Assembly (NCBI GenBank): GCA_947623215.1
Contig: CANQGN010000044.1
Location: forward strand, 1 to 10,002
DNA length: 10,002 bases
Direction: 5' to 3'
Origin: an uncultured Clostridia bacterium
GTDB taxonomy: Bacteria > Bacillota > Clostridia > Oscillospirales > Acutalibacteraceae
Position numbers and translations under genes: made by a program. The notes under the pieces were generated by a model, which saw nothing but the letters and a program-made list of their open reading frames with translations, did not search any database and was not told the DNA's origin. The stretch's first letter is position 1. The number at the start of each line of letters is the position of its first letter. Below, one piece after another: positions 1 through 6,663 of this stretch.

Positions 1-671
1 TGGAACCTTACCCCGCCGCCCGGCGCGCTGGAGAACTGGAGGCTTACGCCCGCCTGTTGGTAGAGTGGAACCGCCGCATGAACCTGACGGCCATTACTGA
101 CCCCGCCGGTATTGCCGTGCGGCATTTTGCCGACAGCCTGTCGCTGCTGGCCCTTTGCCCGCCCGCCCCCGGCGCGGCGGTGTTAGACGTCGGCACCGGC
201 GCGGGGCTGCCGGGGCTGCCGCTGAAAATTTGGCGGCCCGACTTGGAACTGACGCTACTGGACAGCCAAACCAAACGCCTGACCTTTTTGGCCGCCGTGC
301 TGGAAGAACTGGGCCTTGCCGCCCGGCTGGTGCACGCCCGCGCAGAGGAAGCCGCCCGCAACCCTGATTTGCGAGAGCGCTTTGCGCTGGTTACCGCCCG
401 AGCGGTGGCGCCGCTGCCGGTGCTGTGCGAGTACTGCCTGCCCTACACGGCAGTGGGGGGCTGCTTTGCCGCCATGAAGGGCCCGGGGGCAGAAGAAGAG
501 CTGCGGCAGTCGGCCCGGGCGCTCTCGCTGCTGGGGGGCCGCGCCGGTTCGCCCGCCCGCTTTACGCTGGCAGACGGCTCGCGCCGGGTACTGCTGCCCA
601 TACAAAAATGCCGCCCCACCCCCGCCGCTTATCCCCGCGCGGGCGGGCGCATTGCCAAAAAACCGCTGTAA
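1..671 (+). CDS. rsmG: 16S rRNA (guanine-N7) methyltransferase RsmG (GidB), 5' end missing
   Basis: RsmG transfers a methyl group from SAM to N7 of G527 in 16S rRNA of the small ribosomal subunit. The reading frame is open from base 3, and the residues before the first internal start candidate (TTG at 57) continue the family pattern (ELEAYARLLVEWNRRMNLTAITDP), so the gene begins upstream of the window and TTG57 is not the start. Visible features are the family signature WNRRMNLTAITDP, the SAM-binding glycine motif VLDVGTGAGLPGLPL, an acidic residue at the end of the next strand (LTLLDSQTKR), the TARAVAPL segment, and the C-terminal YPRAGGRIAKKPL ending typical of RsmG. It is followed by noc after a 177-bp gap, the order common near oriC in Firmicutes. 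The family is recognised with little doubt; only the N-terminus is unseen. Confidence 0.96.
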   Translation, partial: EPYPAARRAGELEAYARLLVEWNRRMNLTAITDPAGIAVRHFADSLSLLALCPPAPGAAVLDVGTGAGLPGLPLKIWRPDLELTLLDSQTKRLTFLAAVLEELGLAARLVHARAEEAARNPDLRERFALVTARAVAPLPVLCEYCLPYTAVGGCFAAMKGPGAEEELRQSARALSLLGGRAGSPARFTLADGSRRVLLPIQKCRPTPAAYPRAGGRIAKKPL

Positions 672-704
672 AACCAGACAATCGGCGCTTTGCTCCCCAT
701 GCCG

Positions 705-728
705 GGCGAGCGGGCGCCGCCTTTTTTT
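705..728 (+). terminator. Possible weak intrinsic terminator after rsmG
   Basis: A short GC-rich hairpin (either GGCG/CGCC or GCGG/CCGC, 4 bp) lies about 40 bp after the rsmG stop and is followed by seven T at 722-728. The stem is short, so termination may be partial. Confidence 0.35.
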
Positions 729-809
729 GCCTTGAGAAGCGTTTTTTCGGCCGCGCCGTTACAAAAATGGCAAAATCCGCCAAAAACCGCCCCCGCCCTG
801 CGACCTTCC

Positions 810-832
810 CCGCGCCCGGAGCGCGGTATAAT
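810..832 (+). promoter_or_regulatory. Possible noc promoter -10 with adjoining inverted repeat
   Basis: A perfect TATAAT lies at 827-832, directly after a 6-bp inverted repeat CCGCGC/GCGCGG (810-815 and 821-826). No convincing -35 is visible at the right distance (CCTTCC at 804-809). A transcript starting about 7 bp downstream would clip the noc ribosome binding site, so this may be chance. Confidence 0.25.
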
Positions 833-848
833 GCGGGCGGTGATGAAG

Positions 849-1679
849 ATGCGAATTAAATACGCCAAATTCAGCCGACCCTTTCAGCTGCTGCCCACCG
901 AAAGCCTGCTGCCCTGCGAGGCGCAGCCCCGGCGGCAGTATGACGAGGCGGCCGAGCAGTCGCTGACCGAAAGCATCCGCGAAAACGGCATTTTACAGCC
1001 CCTTACCGTGCGCAAAACGCCGGACGGCTACCGCCTGATTGCGGGGGAACGCCGCCTCTCTGCCGCCCGGCGGCTGGGGCTTAGCCGGGTGCCCTGCATG
1101 GTGGTACCGGCCGACGGCCAAACCGCCGCCCTGCTGAGCTTGCTCGAGAATTTACAGCGGCGCGACCTTACCTGCTTTGAAGAGGCAGAGGGGCTTTACC
1201 GGCTGCTGCACACCTGGGGCTTTTCGCGTGAAGACGCGGCGGCCCGGCTTGGCATGGCGCAGTCTACCCTGGCCAACAAGCTGCGGCTGCTGCGGCTGAC
1301 CCCCTGGCAGCGCGAGCGCATAGAGGGGGCGGGGCTGAGCGAGCGCCACGCCCGCGCCCTGCTGCGCATAGAAGACCCGGAGGAACGCAGCGAAGTGCTG
1401 CTGCAACTCATTGCGCGGGGGCTTACGGTAGCCGAAACCGAGCAGCTGGTTACCCGCACGCTGGAAGCAAAGCAGGCCCCCGCCGCCCCCCGCCGCAAAA
1501 GCATAGTGGGCGATGCGCGGCTGTTTGCCAACACCATAGACCACGCCCTTTCGGCTATTCAGCGGGCGGGGGTAGAGGCCCGCGCCCAAAAAACCGAAAA
1601 CGACGAATACATTGAATATACCATTCGCATTGCCAAAACCCGGCCGGGCGGGCCGGTCGCGCTGGAAAAATCCGGTTAA
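849..1679 (+). CDS. noc: Nucleoid occlusion protein Noc (ParB-family CTPase)
   Basis: Noc binds specific DNA sites, spreads as a CTP-dependent clamp and prevents division septa forming over the nucleoid. The 276-residue product has the ParB N-domain with the CTP-binding motif GERR (residues 66-69, in LIAGERRLSAARRLGL) and ENLQRRDL (100-107). A helix-turn-helix follows at about 121-150, containing STLANKLRLLRL, then ERHARALL. The C-terminal region (about 215-263, RRKS...DARLFANTIDHAL...EYIEYTIRIAK) matches the Noc pattern from Bacillus rather than Spo0J. The FSRPF near the N-terminus recalls the FSRFF of the Noc membrane-binding helix. ATG849 is chosen because GGCGGTGAT at 836-844 is a one-mismatch full Shine-Dalgarno at ideal spacing; ATGs at 690, 831 and 843 are in frame but less well placed. 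No parA follows. The family is certain; Noc versus another ParB paralogue is likely but inferred. Confidence 0.88.
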   Translation: MRIKYAKFSRPFQLLPTESLLPCEAQPRRQYDEAAEQSLTESIRENGILQPLTVRKTPDGYRLIAGERRLSAARRLGLSRVPCMVVPADGQTAALLSLLENLQRRDLTCFEEAEGLYRLLHTWGFSREDAAARLGMAQSTLANKLRLLRLTPWQRERIEGAGLSERHARALLRIEDPEERSEVLLQLIARGLTVAETEQLVTRTLEAKQAPAAPRRKSIVGDARLFANTIDHALSAIQRAGVEARAQKTENDEYIEYTIRIAKTRPGGPVALEKSG

Positions 1680-1713
1680 TTTTTTTAGTCCAAGCTGTAT
1701 AAACCGCCCGCAA

Positions 1714-1747
1714 TCCTCCTATGCTACCGGTAGCAGAAAAAGGAGGA
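1714..1747 (+). promoter_or_regulatory. Inverted repeat masking the spoIIR ribosome binding site
   Basis: TCCTCCT (1714-1720) is the exact complement of AGGAGGA (1741-1747), which contains the spoIIR Shine-Dalgarno. The 20-nt loop includes a perfect 12-bp palindrome, GCTACCGGTAGC (1723-1734). In an mRNA that starts upstream, for example readthrough from noc, this structure would pair with the ribosome binding site. The repeat is seen directly; a regulatory role is inferred. Confidence 0.5.
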
Positions 1748-1756
1748 ATGCGAACC

Positions 1757-2395
1757 ATGAAAGGATTTTCGTTTGCGGGCACACCCGCCCACCCCCTGCG
1801 GCGGGCGCTGGTACTGGGGGTACTTACCGCCCTGCTGTTGCAGGGCACGCTGCTGGCGCACGAGTGCAGCGGTATTCGGCAAAACGTACTGCGGCTGCAC
1901 ATTTTGGCGGCCACCAACAACTGCCGCGACCAGCTGCTAAAGCTAAAGGTGCGCGACCGGCTGCTGGCCGAAAGCGCCCCGCTGCTGCGGCAGGTAAAGA
2001 GTCGGCAGCAGGCGCTGGCCATTACGGGCGAACAGCTGCCCCGCCTTACCGCCGCGGCGGAAGAAACCCTGCGGCAATACGGCTGCACCCTGCCGGTCGT
2101 CTGCCGCTTACAGCGCGACTACTTTACCACCCGCCGCTACGCCGCCGGCACCCTGCCGGCCGGTGAATACGCCGCGCTGCAAGTCTCTATTGGCGCGGGG
2201 CAGGGCAACAACTGGTGGTGCGTCATGTTTCCCCCGCTTTGCCTGCCGGCGGCGGAAGAAGAGACGGACTGGCCCCCGGCGCTGAACGAGGCCCAAACCG
2301 ATCTCATCGAAAACGGCGAGCGCTACCGCGTCAAATTTAAAATTGTAGAGTGGGTGGAGTCGCTGCTCGCCCACTGCCGCGACTGGTTTGAATAA
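1757..2395 (+). CDS. spoIIR: Stage II sporulation protein R (SpoIIR)
   Basis: SpoIIR is made in the forespore, crosses into the intermembrane space and triggers the SpoIIGA protease to convert pro-sigma-E to active sigma-E in the mother cell. The 212-residue product has a basic N-terminus (LRR at 14-16) and one hydrophobic export or anchor segment at about 17-34. Family blocks follow: LRLHILAATN (45-54), LKLKVRDRLL (61-70), DYFTTRRYAAGTLPAGEY (121-138) and the hallmark NNWWCVMFPPLC (151-162). The last ~30 residues (ENGERYRVKFKIVEWVESLL) are also typical. ATG1757 is chosen over the in-frame ATGs at 1721 and 1748 because AGGAGG at 1741-1746 is 10 bp upstream of it, whereas 1748 is too close. 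It lies 77 bp after noc and ends before a strong terminator. Its presence indicates an endospore-forming lineage. The ribosome binding site sits in an inverted repeat (see 1714-1747). Confidence 0.95.
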   Translation: MKGFSFAGTPAHPLRRALVLGVLTALLLQGTLLAHECSGIRQNVLRLHILAATNNCRDQLLKLKVRDRLLAESAPLLRQVKSRQQALAITGEQLPRLTAAAEETLRQYGCTLPVVCRLQRDYFTTRRYAAGTLPAGEYAALQVSIGAGQGNNWWCVMFPPLCLPAAEEETDWPPALNEAQTDLIENGERYRVKFKIVEWVESLLAHCRDWFE

Positions 2396-2427
2396 ACAGC
2401 CAACACGATTACAAAAGCATACAAAAT

Positions 2428-2477
2428 CGGCGGGGCTCCTTGGTAATGCAAGGGGTCCCGCCGCGTTGTTTTGTTTT
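2428..2477. terminator. Bidirectional intrinsic terminator between spoIIR and the ATPase gene
   Basis: A 14-bp stem (left arm 2428-2441, right arm 2450-2463, two G-U pairs on the + strand) encloses an 8-nt loop. On the + strand it is followed by a T-rich tail (TTGTTTTGTTTT). On the - strand the tail is the complement of ACAAAAGCATACAAAA (2411-2426), also T-rich. It can end both the spoIIR and the ATPase transcripts, which converge here. Confidence 0.85.
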
Positions 2478-2490
2478 GAAGGAAAGGACC

Positions 2491-5154
2491 TTACCGCTCT
2501 TTTCGCCGGGCGGCCAGCCGCTGGCAGAGCTTCACCAGCTCCACCAAAGGCAAAATCAAAAAGGCAATGCCCAGCGCCGTAAAGTATTCCGCCGCCGAAA
2601 TGGGGGCGAACTGGAACAATCGCGAGAGGAAGGGCAGGTAAATGACCGCCGTAGTGAGCACCAGCGAAGCCGCCATGGCCAGCAGCAGCGGCCAGTTGAT
2701 GGTTTTGAGCGAGAAGAGCGACCCCCGCTGGGAGCGCATGTTGAGCGAATGGAAAATCTCCATCATGGACATGGTAAGGAAGGCCATGGTCATACCGTCC
2801 GGCGAATTCACAAATTCCCACCGACCGGCCTCCATATAATGCCCCACCAGGTAGGCGGCCAGCACCAGCAGGGTAGAAAGCACGCCCTGGTAGAGCACGT
2901 CCGCCCCCAGCCCGCCGGCAAAAATGCCGTCGGCCTTGGCGCGGGGCTTGCGGTGCATGAGGCCCGGCTCACCCTTTTCTACCCCCAGCGCCAGCGCCGG
3001 GAAGCAGTCGGTAATCAGATTGATCCACAGCAGATGCACCGGCTTTAAAATGGTAAAGCCCAGCATAGTGGCGGCAAAAATGCTTAACACTTCGCTTAAG
3101 TTAGAGGCCAGCAAAAACTGAATGGCCTTGCGAATGTTATCGTAAATTTTGCGGCCTTCCTCCACCGCCGAAACAATGGTGGCAAAGTTGTCGTCCGCCA
3201 GCACCATATCCGCCACGTTTTTGGTTACGTCGGTGCCGGTAATGCCCATGCCTATGCCAATGTCGGCGTTTTTAATGGAGGGGGCGTCGTTTACCCCGTC
3301 GCCGGTCATGGCGGTTACCATGCCCCGGCTGCGCCAGGCGTTTACAATGCGCACCTTATGCTCCGGCTGTACCCGGGCGTAAACGGAGTATTGCTCGATG
3401 CTCGCGGCCAGCTGCTCGTCGGTCATTTCGTCCAGCATGGCGCCGCTTACCGCCTGCTGGCCGGGCTGCAATATGCCCAGCTCCCGGGCGATGGCTACGG
3501 CGGTGTCTAAATGGTCGCCGGTTATCATCACCGGGCGCACTCCCGCCGCCACGCAGGTTTTGATGGCGGCCTTTACCTCCGGCCGCACGGGGTCTATCAT
3601 GCCGGTCAGGCCTACAAAAATCAGCTCCCGCTCCAAGGCCTCGGCGGTTTCTTCCGCCGGTTTTTGGGGCAAAATGCGGCAGGCCAGCGCCAGCACCCGC
3701 AGGGCGTCGTCTGCCATTGCTTTATTGGCGCGGGCAATTTCCGCCCGTTTTTCCTCCGTTAAGGGATAGGCGCGATTCTTTTCCCAGTAATGGCTGCACC
3801 GGGCCAAAATCACGTCCGGTGCGCCTTTGGTGTATTGCAGCACCCCTTTCTCGCCCGCCGCGTGCAGGGTGGTCATCATTTTGCGGCCGGAGTCAAAGGG
3901 CACCTCCCCCACCCGGGGGGCTTTTTCTTCCAGCGCCGGTTTTTTCAAATTCAGCGAAGCGGCGTACTGCACCAGTGCGCACTCGGTGGGTTCGCCCTCG
4001 GCCTCGCCCGCCTCGTTTAAGTAGGCGTCGCTGCACAGCGCCATGCCGGTGGCAAGCATGGCCTCGTCCGCCCCGTAGTGGCGCACCACCGTCATTTTGT
4101 TTTGGGTTAAGGTGCCGGTTTTGTCAGAGCAGATCACCTGTGTGCAGCCCAGCGTTTCTACCGCCGTCAGCTTGCGAATAACGGCGTTGCGCCGCGACAT
4201 TTTGGTAACCCCAATCGAAAGCACAATGGTGACCACCGCCACCAAGCCTTCCGGAATGGCCGCCACCGCCAGACTGACCGCTAAAATAAAGGTGTCCAGC
4301 ACGCTGTCCAGCCCCAGGGCGGACAAGTTGCCCCACCCCTCGCGCAGCAGGCTGAAACCAAAAATAAAGGCGCAAATGCCCAGCACCAGCCAGGTGAGCA
4401 CCTTGCTCAGCTGGGCGAGCTTTAACTGCAAGGGGGTGCGGCCTTCTTCCGCCGCAGTAATAGCGCCCGCAATTTTGCCCATTTCGGTAGCCATGCCGGT
4501 GGCGGTCACCACCGCCGTACCCCGGCCGTAGACCACCGTGCTGCCGGAGTAAACCATGTTCACCCGGTCGCCCAGCGGCACCGCGCCCTCCCCCGGTAAG
4601 GGGTCGGCGGTTTTGTGCACCGGCTGCGACTCGCCGGTTAGGGCGGATTCTTCCGTTTGCAGGCTATAGCTTTCCAGCACGCGGGCGTCGGCCGGCAGGG
4701 CATCGCCGGCTTCCAGCACCAGTACGTCGCCCGGCACCAGCTCTTCGCTTTTCACCGACTGTATCACCCCGCCGCGTATCACGCGGGAGGTGGCGGCGGT
4801 CATTTGCCGCAGGGCTTCTATGGCCTTTTCGGCCTTGCTCTCCTGCGCCACCCCCAGCACGGCGTTGACCACTACCACAAACAGAATAATGAACACGTCG
4901 GCAAAGGATTCGTGACTGATGTACGAGGTCACGGCCGAAATGGCCGCCGCCGCCAGCAAAATGAGAATCATGGGGTCGGCAATCTGTTCCAGCAGCCGGG
5001 CGAAGAGGCTCTTGCCCTTGGGCTCTTCCAGCTTGTTTTTGCCCGTCTCCGCCAGTCGGCGGGCGGCGGCCTCGTCGCTTAAACCCTGAAGTGATGAGTC
5101 CAGCGCGGCCAGCGCCTCTTCTTTGGTTGCCCGGTAATGGTTCACGTCACGCAT
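2491..5154 (-). CDS. Calcium/manganese-type cation-transporting P-type ATPase (PII family)
   Basis: This 887-residue membrane pump should use ATP to export divalent cations. It has the cation-ATPase N-domain (about 1-65), actuator motif TGES (173-176), M4 motif PEGL (301-304), phosphorylation site DKTGTLT with Asp344, nucleotide-binding KGAP (443-446) and hinge TGDGVNDAP (617-625), plus about ten membrane segments. By alignment from memory with SERCA, all Ca2+ ligands appear present: Glu302 in M4, Asn685 and Glu688 in M5, Asn712, Thr715 and Asp716 in M6, and Glu799 in M8. The start has AGGAGG 7 bp upstream. The gene is preceded by a promoter, a yybP-ykoY riboswitch and a terminator, so expression should rise with Mn2+. 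P-type ATPases under this riboswitch in lactic acid bacteria and streptococci (YoaB, MgtA) handle Mn2+. The family is certain; the physiological ion (Ca2+, Mn2+ or both) is unresolved. Confidence 0.95.
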   Translation of the reverse strand: MRDVNHYRATKEEALAALDSSLQGLSDEAAARRLAETGKNKLEEPKGKSLFARLLEQIADPMILILLAAAAISAVTSYISHESFADVFIILFVVVVNAVLGVAQESKAEKAIEALRQMTAATSRVIRGGVIQSVKSEELVPGDVLVLEAGDALPADARVLESYSLQTEESALTGESQPVHKTADPLPGEGAVPLGDRVNMVYSGSTVVYGRGTAVVTATGMATEMGKIAGAITAAEEGRTPLQLKLAQLSKVLTWLVLGICAFIFGFSLLREGWGNLSALGLDSVLDTFILAVSLAVAAIPEGLVAVVTIVLSIGVTKMSRRNAVIRKLTAVETLGCTQVICSDKTGTLTQNKMTVVRHYGADEAMLATGMALCSDAYLNEAGEAEGEPTECALVQYAASLNLKKPALEEKAPRVGEVPFDSGRKMMTTLHAAGEKGVLQYTKGAPDVILARCSHYWEKNRAYPLTEEKRAEIARANKAMADDALRVLALACRILPQKPAEETAEALERELIFVGLTGMIDPVRPEVKAAIKTCVAAGVRPVMITGDHLDTAVAIARELGILQPGQQAVSGAMLDEMTDEQLAASIEQYSVYARVQPEHKVRIVNAWRSRGMVTAMTGDGVNDAPSIKNADIGIGMGITGTDVTKNVADMVLADDNFATIVSAVEEGRKIYDNIRKAIQFLLASNLSEVLSIFAATMLGFTILKPVHLLWINLITDCFPALALGVEKGEPGLMHRKPRAKADGIFAGGLGADVLYQGVLSTLLVLAAYLVGHYMEAGRWEFVNSPDGMTMAFLTMSMMEIFHSLNMRSQRGSLFSLKTINWPLLLAMAASLVLTTAVIYLPFLSRLFQFAPISAAEYFTALGIAFLILPLVELVKLCQRLAARRKER

Positions 5155-5196
5155 GGCAAATCCTCCTTTTGAGGTGTTGTTTTACTAAAAAACGTT

Positions 5197-5232
5197 AAAA
5201 AAGACTTCTACAGCAAACACGCTGTAAAAGTC
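5197..5232 (-). terminator. Riboswitch-controlled intrinsic terminator upstream of the ATPase gene
   Basis: On the - strand a 12-bp stem (5' arm 5232-5221, 3' arm 5214-5203, one G-U pair) with loop GUGUUU is followed by six U (5202-5197). Its 5' arm contains CUUUUAC (5230-5224), the same segment that closes the aptamer P1 helix. The two folds therefore exclude each other, giving a ligand-ON transcription switch. The terminator is clear; the ON direction follows from this geometry and from known members of the class. Confidence 0.9.
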
Positions 5233-5354
5233 TTGCTTCGTACATCGCCACGTGCCTGTCCGAATTTTGCGAAGGATTGCCTCCGCAAAATCGTCCTGAC
5301 GGACAGACAATCGCCCCCGGCCAAAGCCGAAAACGCCAAGCTACTCCCTTTTAC
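5224..5354 (-). ncRNA. yybP-ykoY family manganese riboswitch aptamer
   Basis: The - strand leader carries the hallmarks of the yybP-ykoY (Mn2+) class in order. The 5' strand is AAAAGGGAGUAGC (5352-5340). A CGUCA segment (5301-5297) follows the 5' arm of a CUGUCC/GGACAG helix (5306-5301 with 5261-5256). A variable hairpin closed by AUUUUGCG/CGCAAAAU caps that arm, and the 3' strand is UACGAAGCAAGACUUUUAC (5242-5224). GUAAAAG (5354-5348) pairs perfectly with CUUUUAC (5230-5224) to form P1. The class binds Mn2+ between two loops and controls metal exporters; here it lies between a sigma-A promoter and the P-type ATPase gene. Class assignment is by recognition of conserved sequence, not by a covariance-model search. 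Confidence 0.92.
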
Positions 5355-5360
5355 GGGTTT

Positions 5361-5389
5361 ATTGTAACAAATTTCCGGGGCGGAGTCAA
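5361..5389 (-). promoter_or_regulatory. Sigma-A promoter of the riboswitch-ATPase unit
   Basis: On the - strand TTGACT (5389-5384) is separated by 17 bp from TACAAT (5366-5361), with an extended -10 TG one base upstream. The predicted start at about 5354 coincides with the first base of the riboswitch P1 helix, which supports both calls. Confidence 0.8.
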
Positions 5390-5446
5390 GAGGGCGGGGC
5401 AAAAATTTTCCAAGACAAAAAACGACAAAAAAGGCGAAAAAAACAG

Positions 5447-5475
5447 TTGCAAATCGCCCCGGCAGGCGATACAAT
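5447..5475 (+). promoter_or_regulatory. Sigma-A promoter of the DUF3048 lipoprotein gene
   Basis: TTGCAA (5447-5452), 17-bp spacer, TACAAT (5470-5475); the start is expected near 5482, leaving a leader of about 33 nt before ATG5515. Four A-tracts lie just upstream (5401-5443). Three of them start exactly 10 bp apart, as in curved or UP-element DNA. Confidence 0.7.
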
Positions 5476-5514
5476 GGTATCGACAATTTTCAACAAAAAA
5501 GGAACGAACAAACC

Positions 5515-6570
5515 ATGTACAAACGCACCCTTGCCCTGGCCCTTGCGCTGGCCTGCCTGCTGTTTACCGCCACCGGCTGCGCCAAAGACGACTTTACAGA
5601 GCTTGCCACCGACGCGCTGCTTGACTCCCCCGCCTCGCAAACCGAGGCCGCCCCCACGCTGCTGCCTAATCCCTTAACCGGCCTTGCCACCCTAACGGCC
5701 GAGCAGCAGGGCAAGCGCCCGGTTGCGGTGATGATTAACAATTTAGAGCAGGCGCAGGCCGTGCAGTGCGGACTCAATAGCGCCGACGTGGTGTTTGAGT
5801 GTTTGGTAGAGGGCGGCATCTCCCGCCTGATGGCGGTGTTTTACGACGTGTCGGCGGCGGAGCAAATCGGCTCGGTGCGCAGCGCCCGCTACACCTACGT
5901 GCAGCTCGCCCGGGGGTTAGACGCCCTGTACGTGCACTGCGGCAGCGACCAAACCTACACCACCCCCTACATGCGCGAGCTGGGCATGGACGATTTTGAC
6001 CTTGGCCGGTACGAGGCCAGCACCTTTCGCGAAGACAACGACTTAGCCTGGGAGCACCGGCTGTATACCAACGGCGCCGAGTTGCAACAAGATTTTGCCG
6101 ACCATGAGTTTCGCACCACCGTCAGCGAGTCTAAACCGCTGTTTACCTTTGCCGAGGCCGCCGCGCCGCTGGCGGGGGGCGCCCCCTGCGAAACCCTGCG
6201 GTACGCCATGTCAGAATCCTACCGCACCGCCTTTGTGTACAACGCCGAGCAGGGCGTTTACACCCGCTGCCCGCTGGGCACCCCCCACAGCGACTACAAA
6301 ACGGGCGAGGCCACGGTGGCAGACAACGTGTTTGTGCTTTACGCCGAAAGCCCCATGTTTGACGATAACTACCACCTGCGCACCCTGCTTACCGAGGGGC
6401 GGGGGGTGTACGCCTCGCAGGGCACCAGCTGCGAAATCCGTTGGAGCAAGGGCGACGCCGACGACCCCTTAACGCTGACGGATGTAGCGGGCGCCCCCTT
6501 AACCGTCAACCCCGGCCGCTCGTGGATTGCCTTCGCCCCGCCCCCGGCGGAGGGCCAGTCGGCCGAGTAA
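5515..6570 (+). CDS. DUF3048 (YerB-like) lipoprotein
   Basis: This 351-residue protein is predicted to be exported and lipid-anchored. The N-terminus is basic and hydrophobic (MYKRTLALALALACLLFTAT) and ends at a lipobox-like ATGC with Cys22. A short linker (about 23-50) leads to the DUF3048 pattern: PNPLTGL (51-57), RPVAVMINN (68-76), ADVVFECLVEGGISRLMAVF (90-109), GSVRSARYTYVQLARGLDALYVHCGSD (119-145) and EHRLYTNGAEL (180-190). The C-terminal half (about 220-340) corresponds to the second DUF3048 domain. The biochemical role of the family is, to my knowledge, not established; B. subtilis YerB is the named relative. The gene has its own promoter, a modest ribosome binding site (AAAGGAA) and a strong terminator, so it is monocistronic, and it diverges from the Mn2+-regulated ATPase. 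A functional link with the ATPase is not supported beyond proximity. Confidence 0.9.
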   Translation: MYKRTLALALALACLLFTATGCAKDDFTELATDALLDSPASQTEAAPTLLPNPLTGLATLTAEQQGKRPVAVMINNLEQAQAVQCGLNSADVVFECLVEGGISRLMAVFYDVSAAEQIGSVRSARYTYVQLARGLDALYVHCGSDQTYTTPYMRELGMDDFDLGRYEASTFREDNDLAWEHRLYTNGAELQQDFADHEFRTTVSESKPLFTFAEAAAPLAGGAPCETLRYAMSESYRTAFVYNAEQGVYTRCPLGTPHSDYKTGEATVADNVFVLYAESPMFDDNYHLRTLLTEGRGVYASQGTSCEIRWSKGDADDPLTLTDVAGAPLTVNPGRSWIAFAPPPAEGQSAE

Positions 6571-6590
6571 CCCGCCCCTTTTGTCAAACC

Positions 6591-6624
6591 ATTCCCCCTT
6601 CGCCCCGGCGAGGGGGGATTTTTT
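6591..6624 (+). terminator. Intrinsic terminator of the DUF3048 gene
   Basis: CCCCCTTCGCC (6594-6604) pairs with GGCGAGGGGG starting at 6607, with one G-U pair and a very tight loop, followed by six T at 6619-6624. It begins about 20 bp after the stop codon. Confidence 0.85.
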
Positions 6625-6663
6625 GTGTACTTCCCGGCGAGCAGGATTTTTCTGGGCCGTCTA

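Noticed and set aside
57..671. TTG57 as the true start of rsmG
   Set aside because: Family-like residues continue upstream to base 3 in the same frame, and there is no ribosome binding site before TTG57, so the gene is cut by the window edge.
690..848. N-terminal extension of Noc from ATG690
   Set aside because: The added 53 residues are low-complexity and match nothing in the family, and the T-run and TATAAT lie within them. ATG849 has a much better ribosome binding site.
1639..1686. Possible noc terminator (CCGGCC/GGCCGG hairpin followed by T-run)
   Set aside because: The T-run at 1680-1686 is more than 20 bp beyond the 6-bp stem, which lies inside the coding end, so it does not form an intrinsic terminator.
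1694..1726. Sigma-F promoter expected for spoIIR (GTATA at 1697-1701 as a -35)
   Set aside because: No convincing sigma-F -10 (GG..A.A.T type) appears at the right spacing, and the TATAAA overlapping this site lacks a good -35. The spoIIR promoter could not be placed.
2440..5082. Many long + strand frames across the ATPase region
   Set aside because: They are antisense shadows of the GC-rich ATPase gene, with no ribosome binding sites and no recognisable domains.
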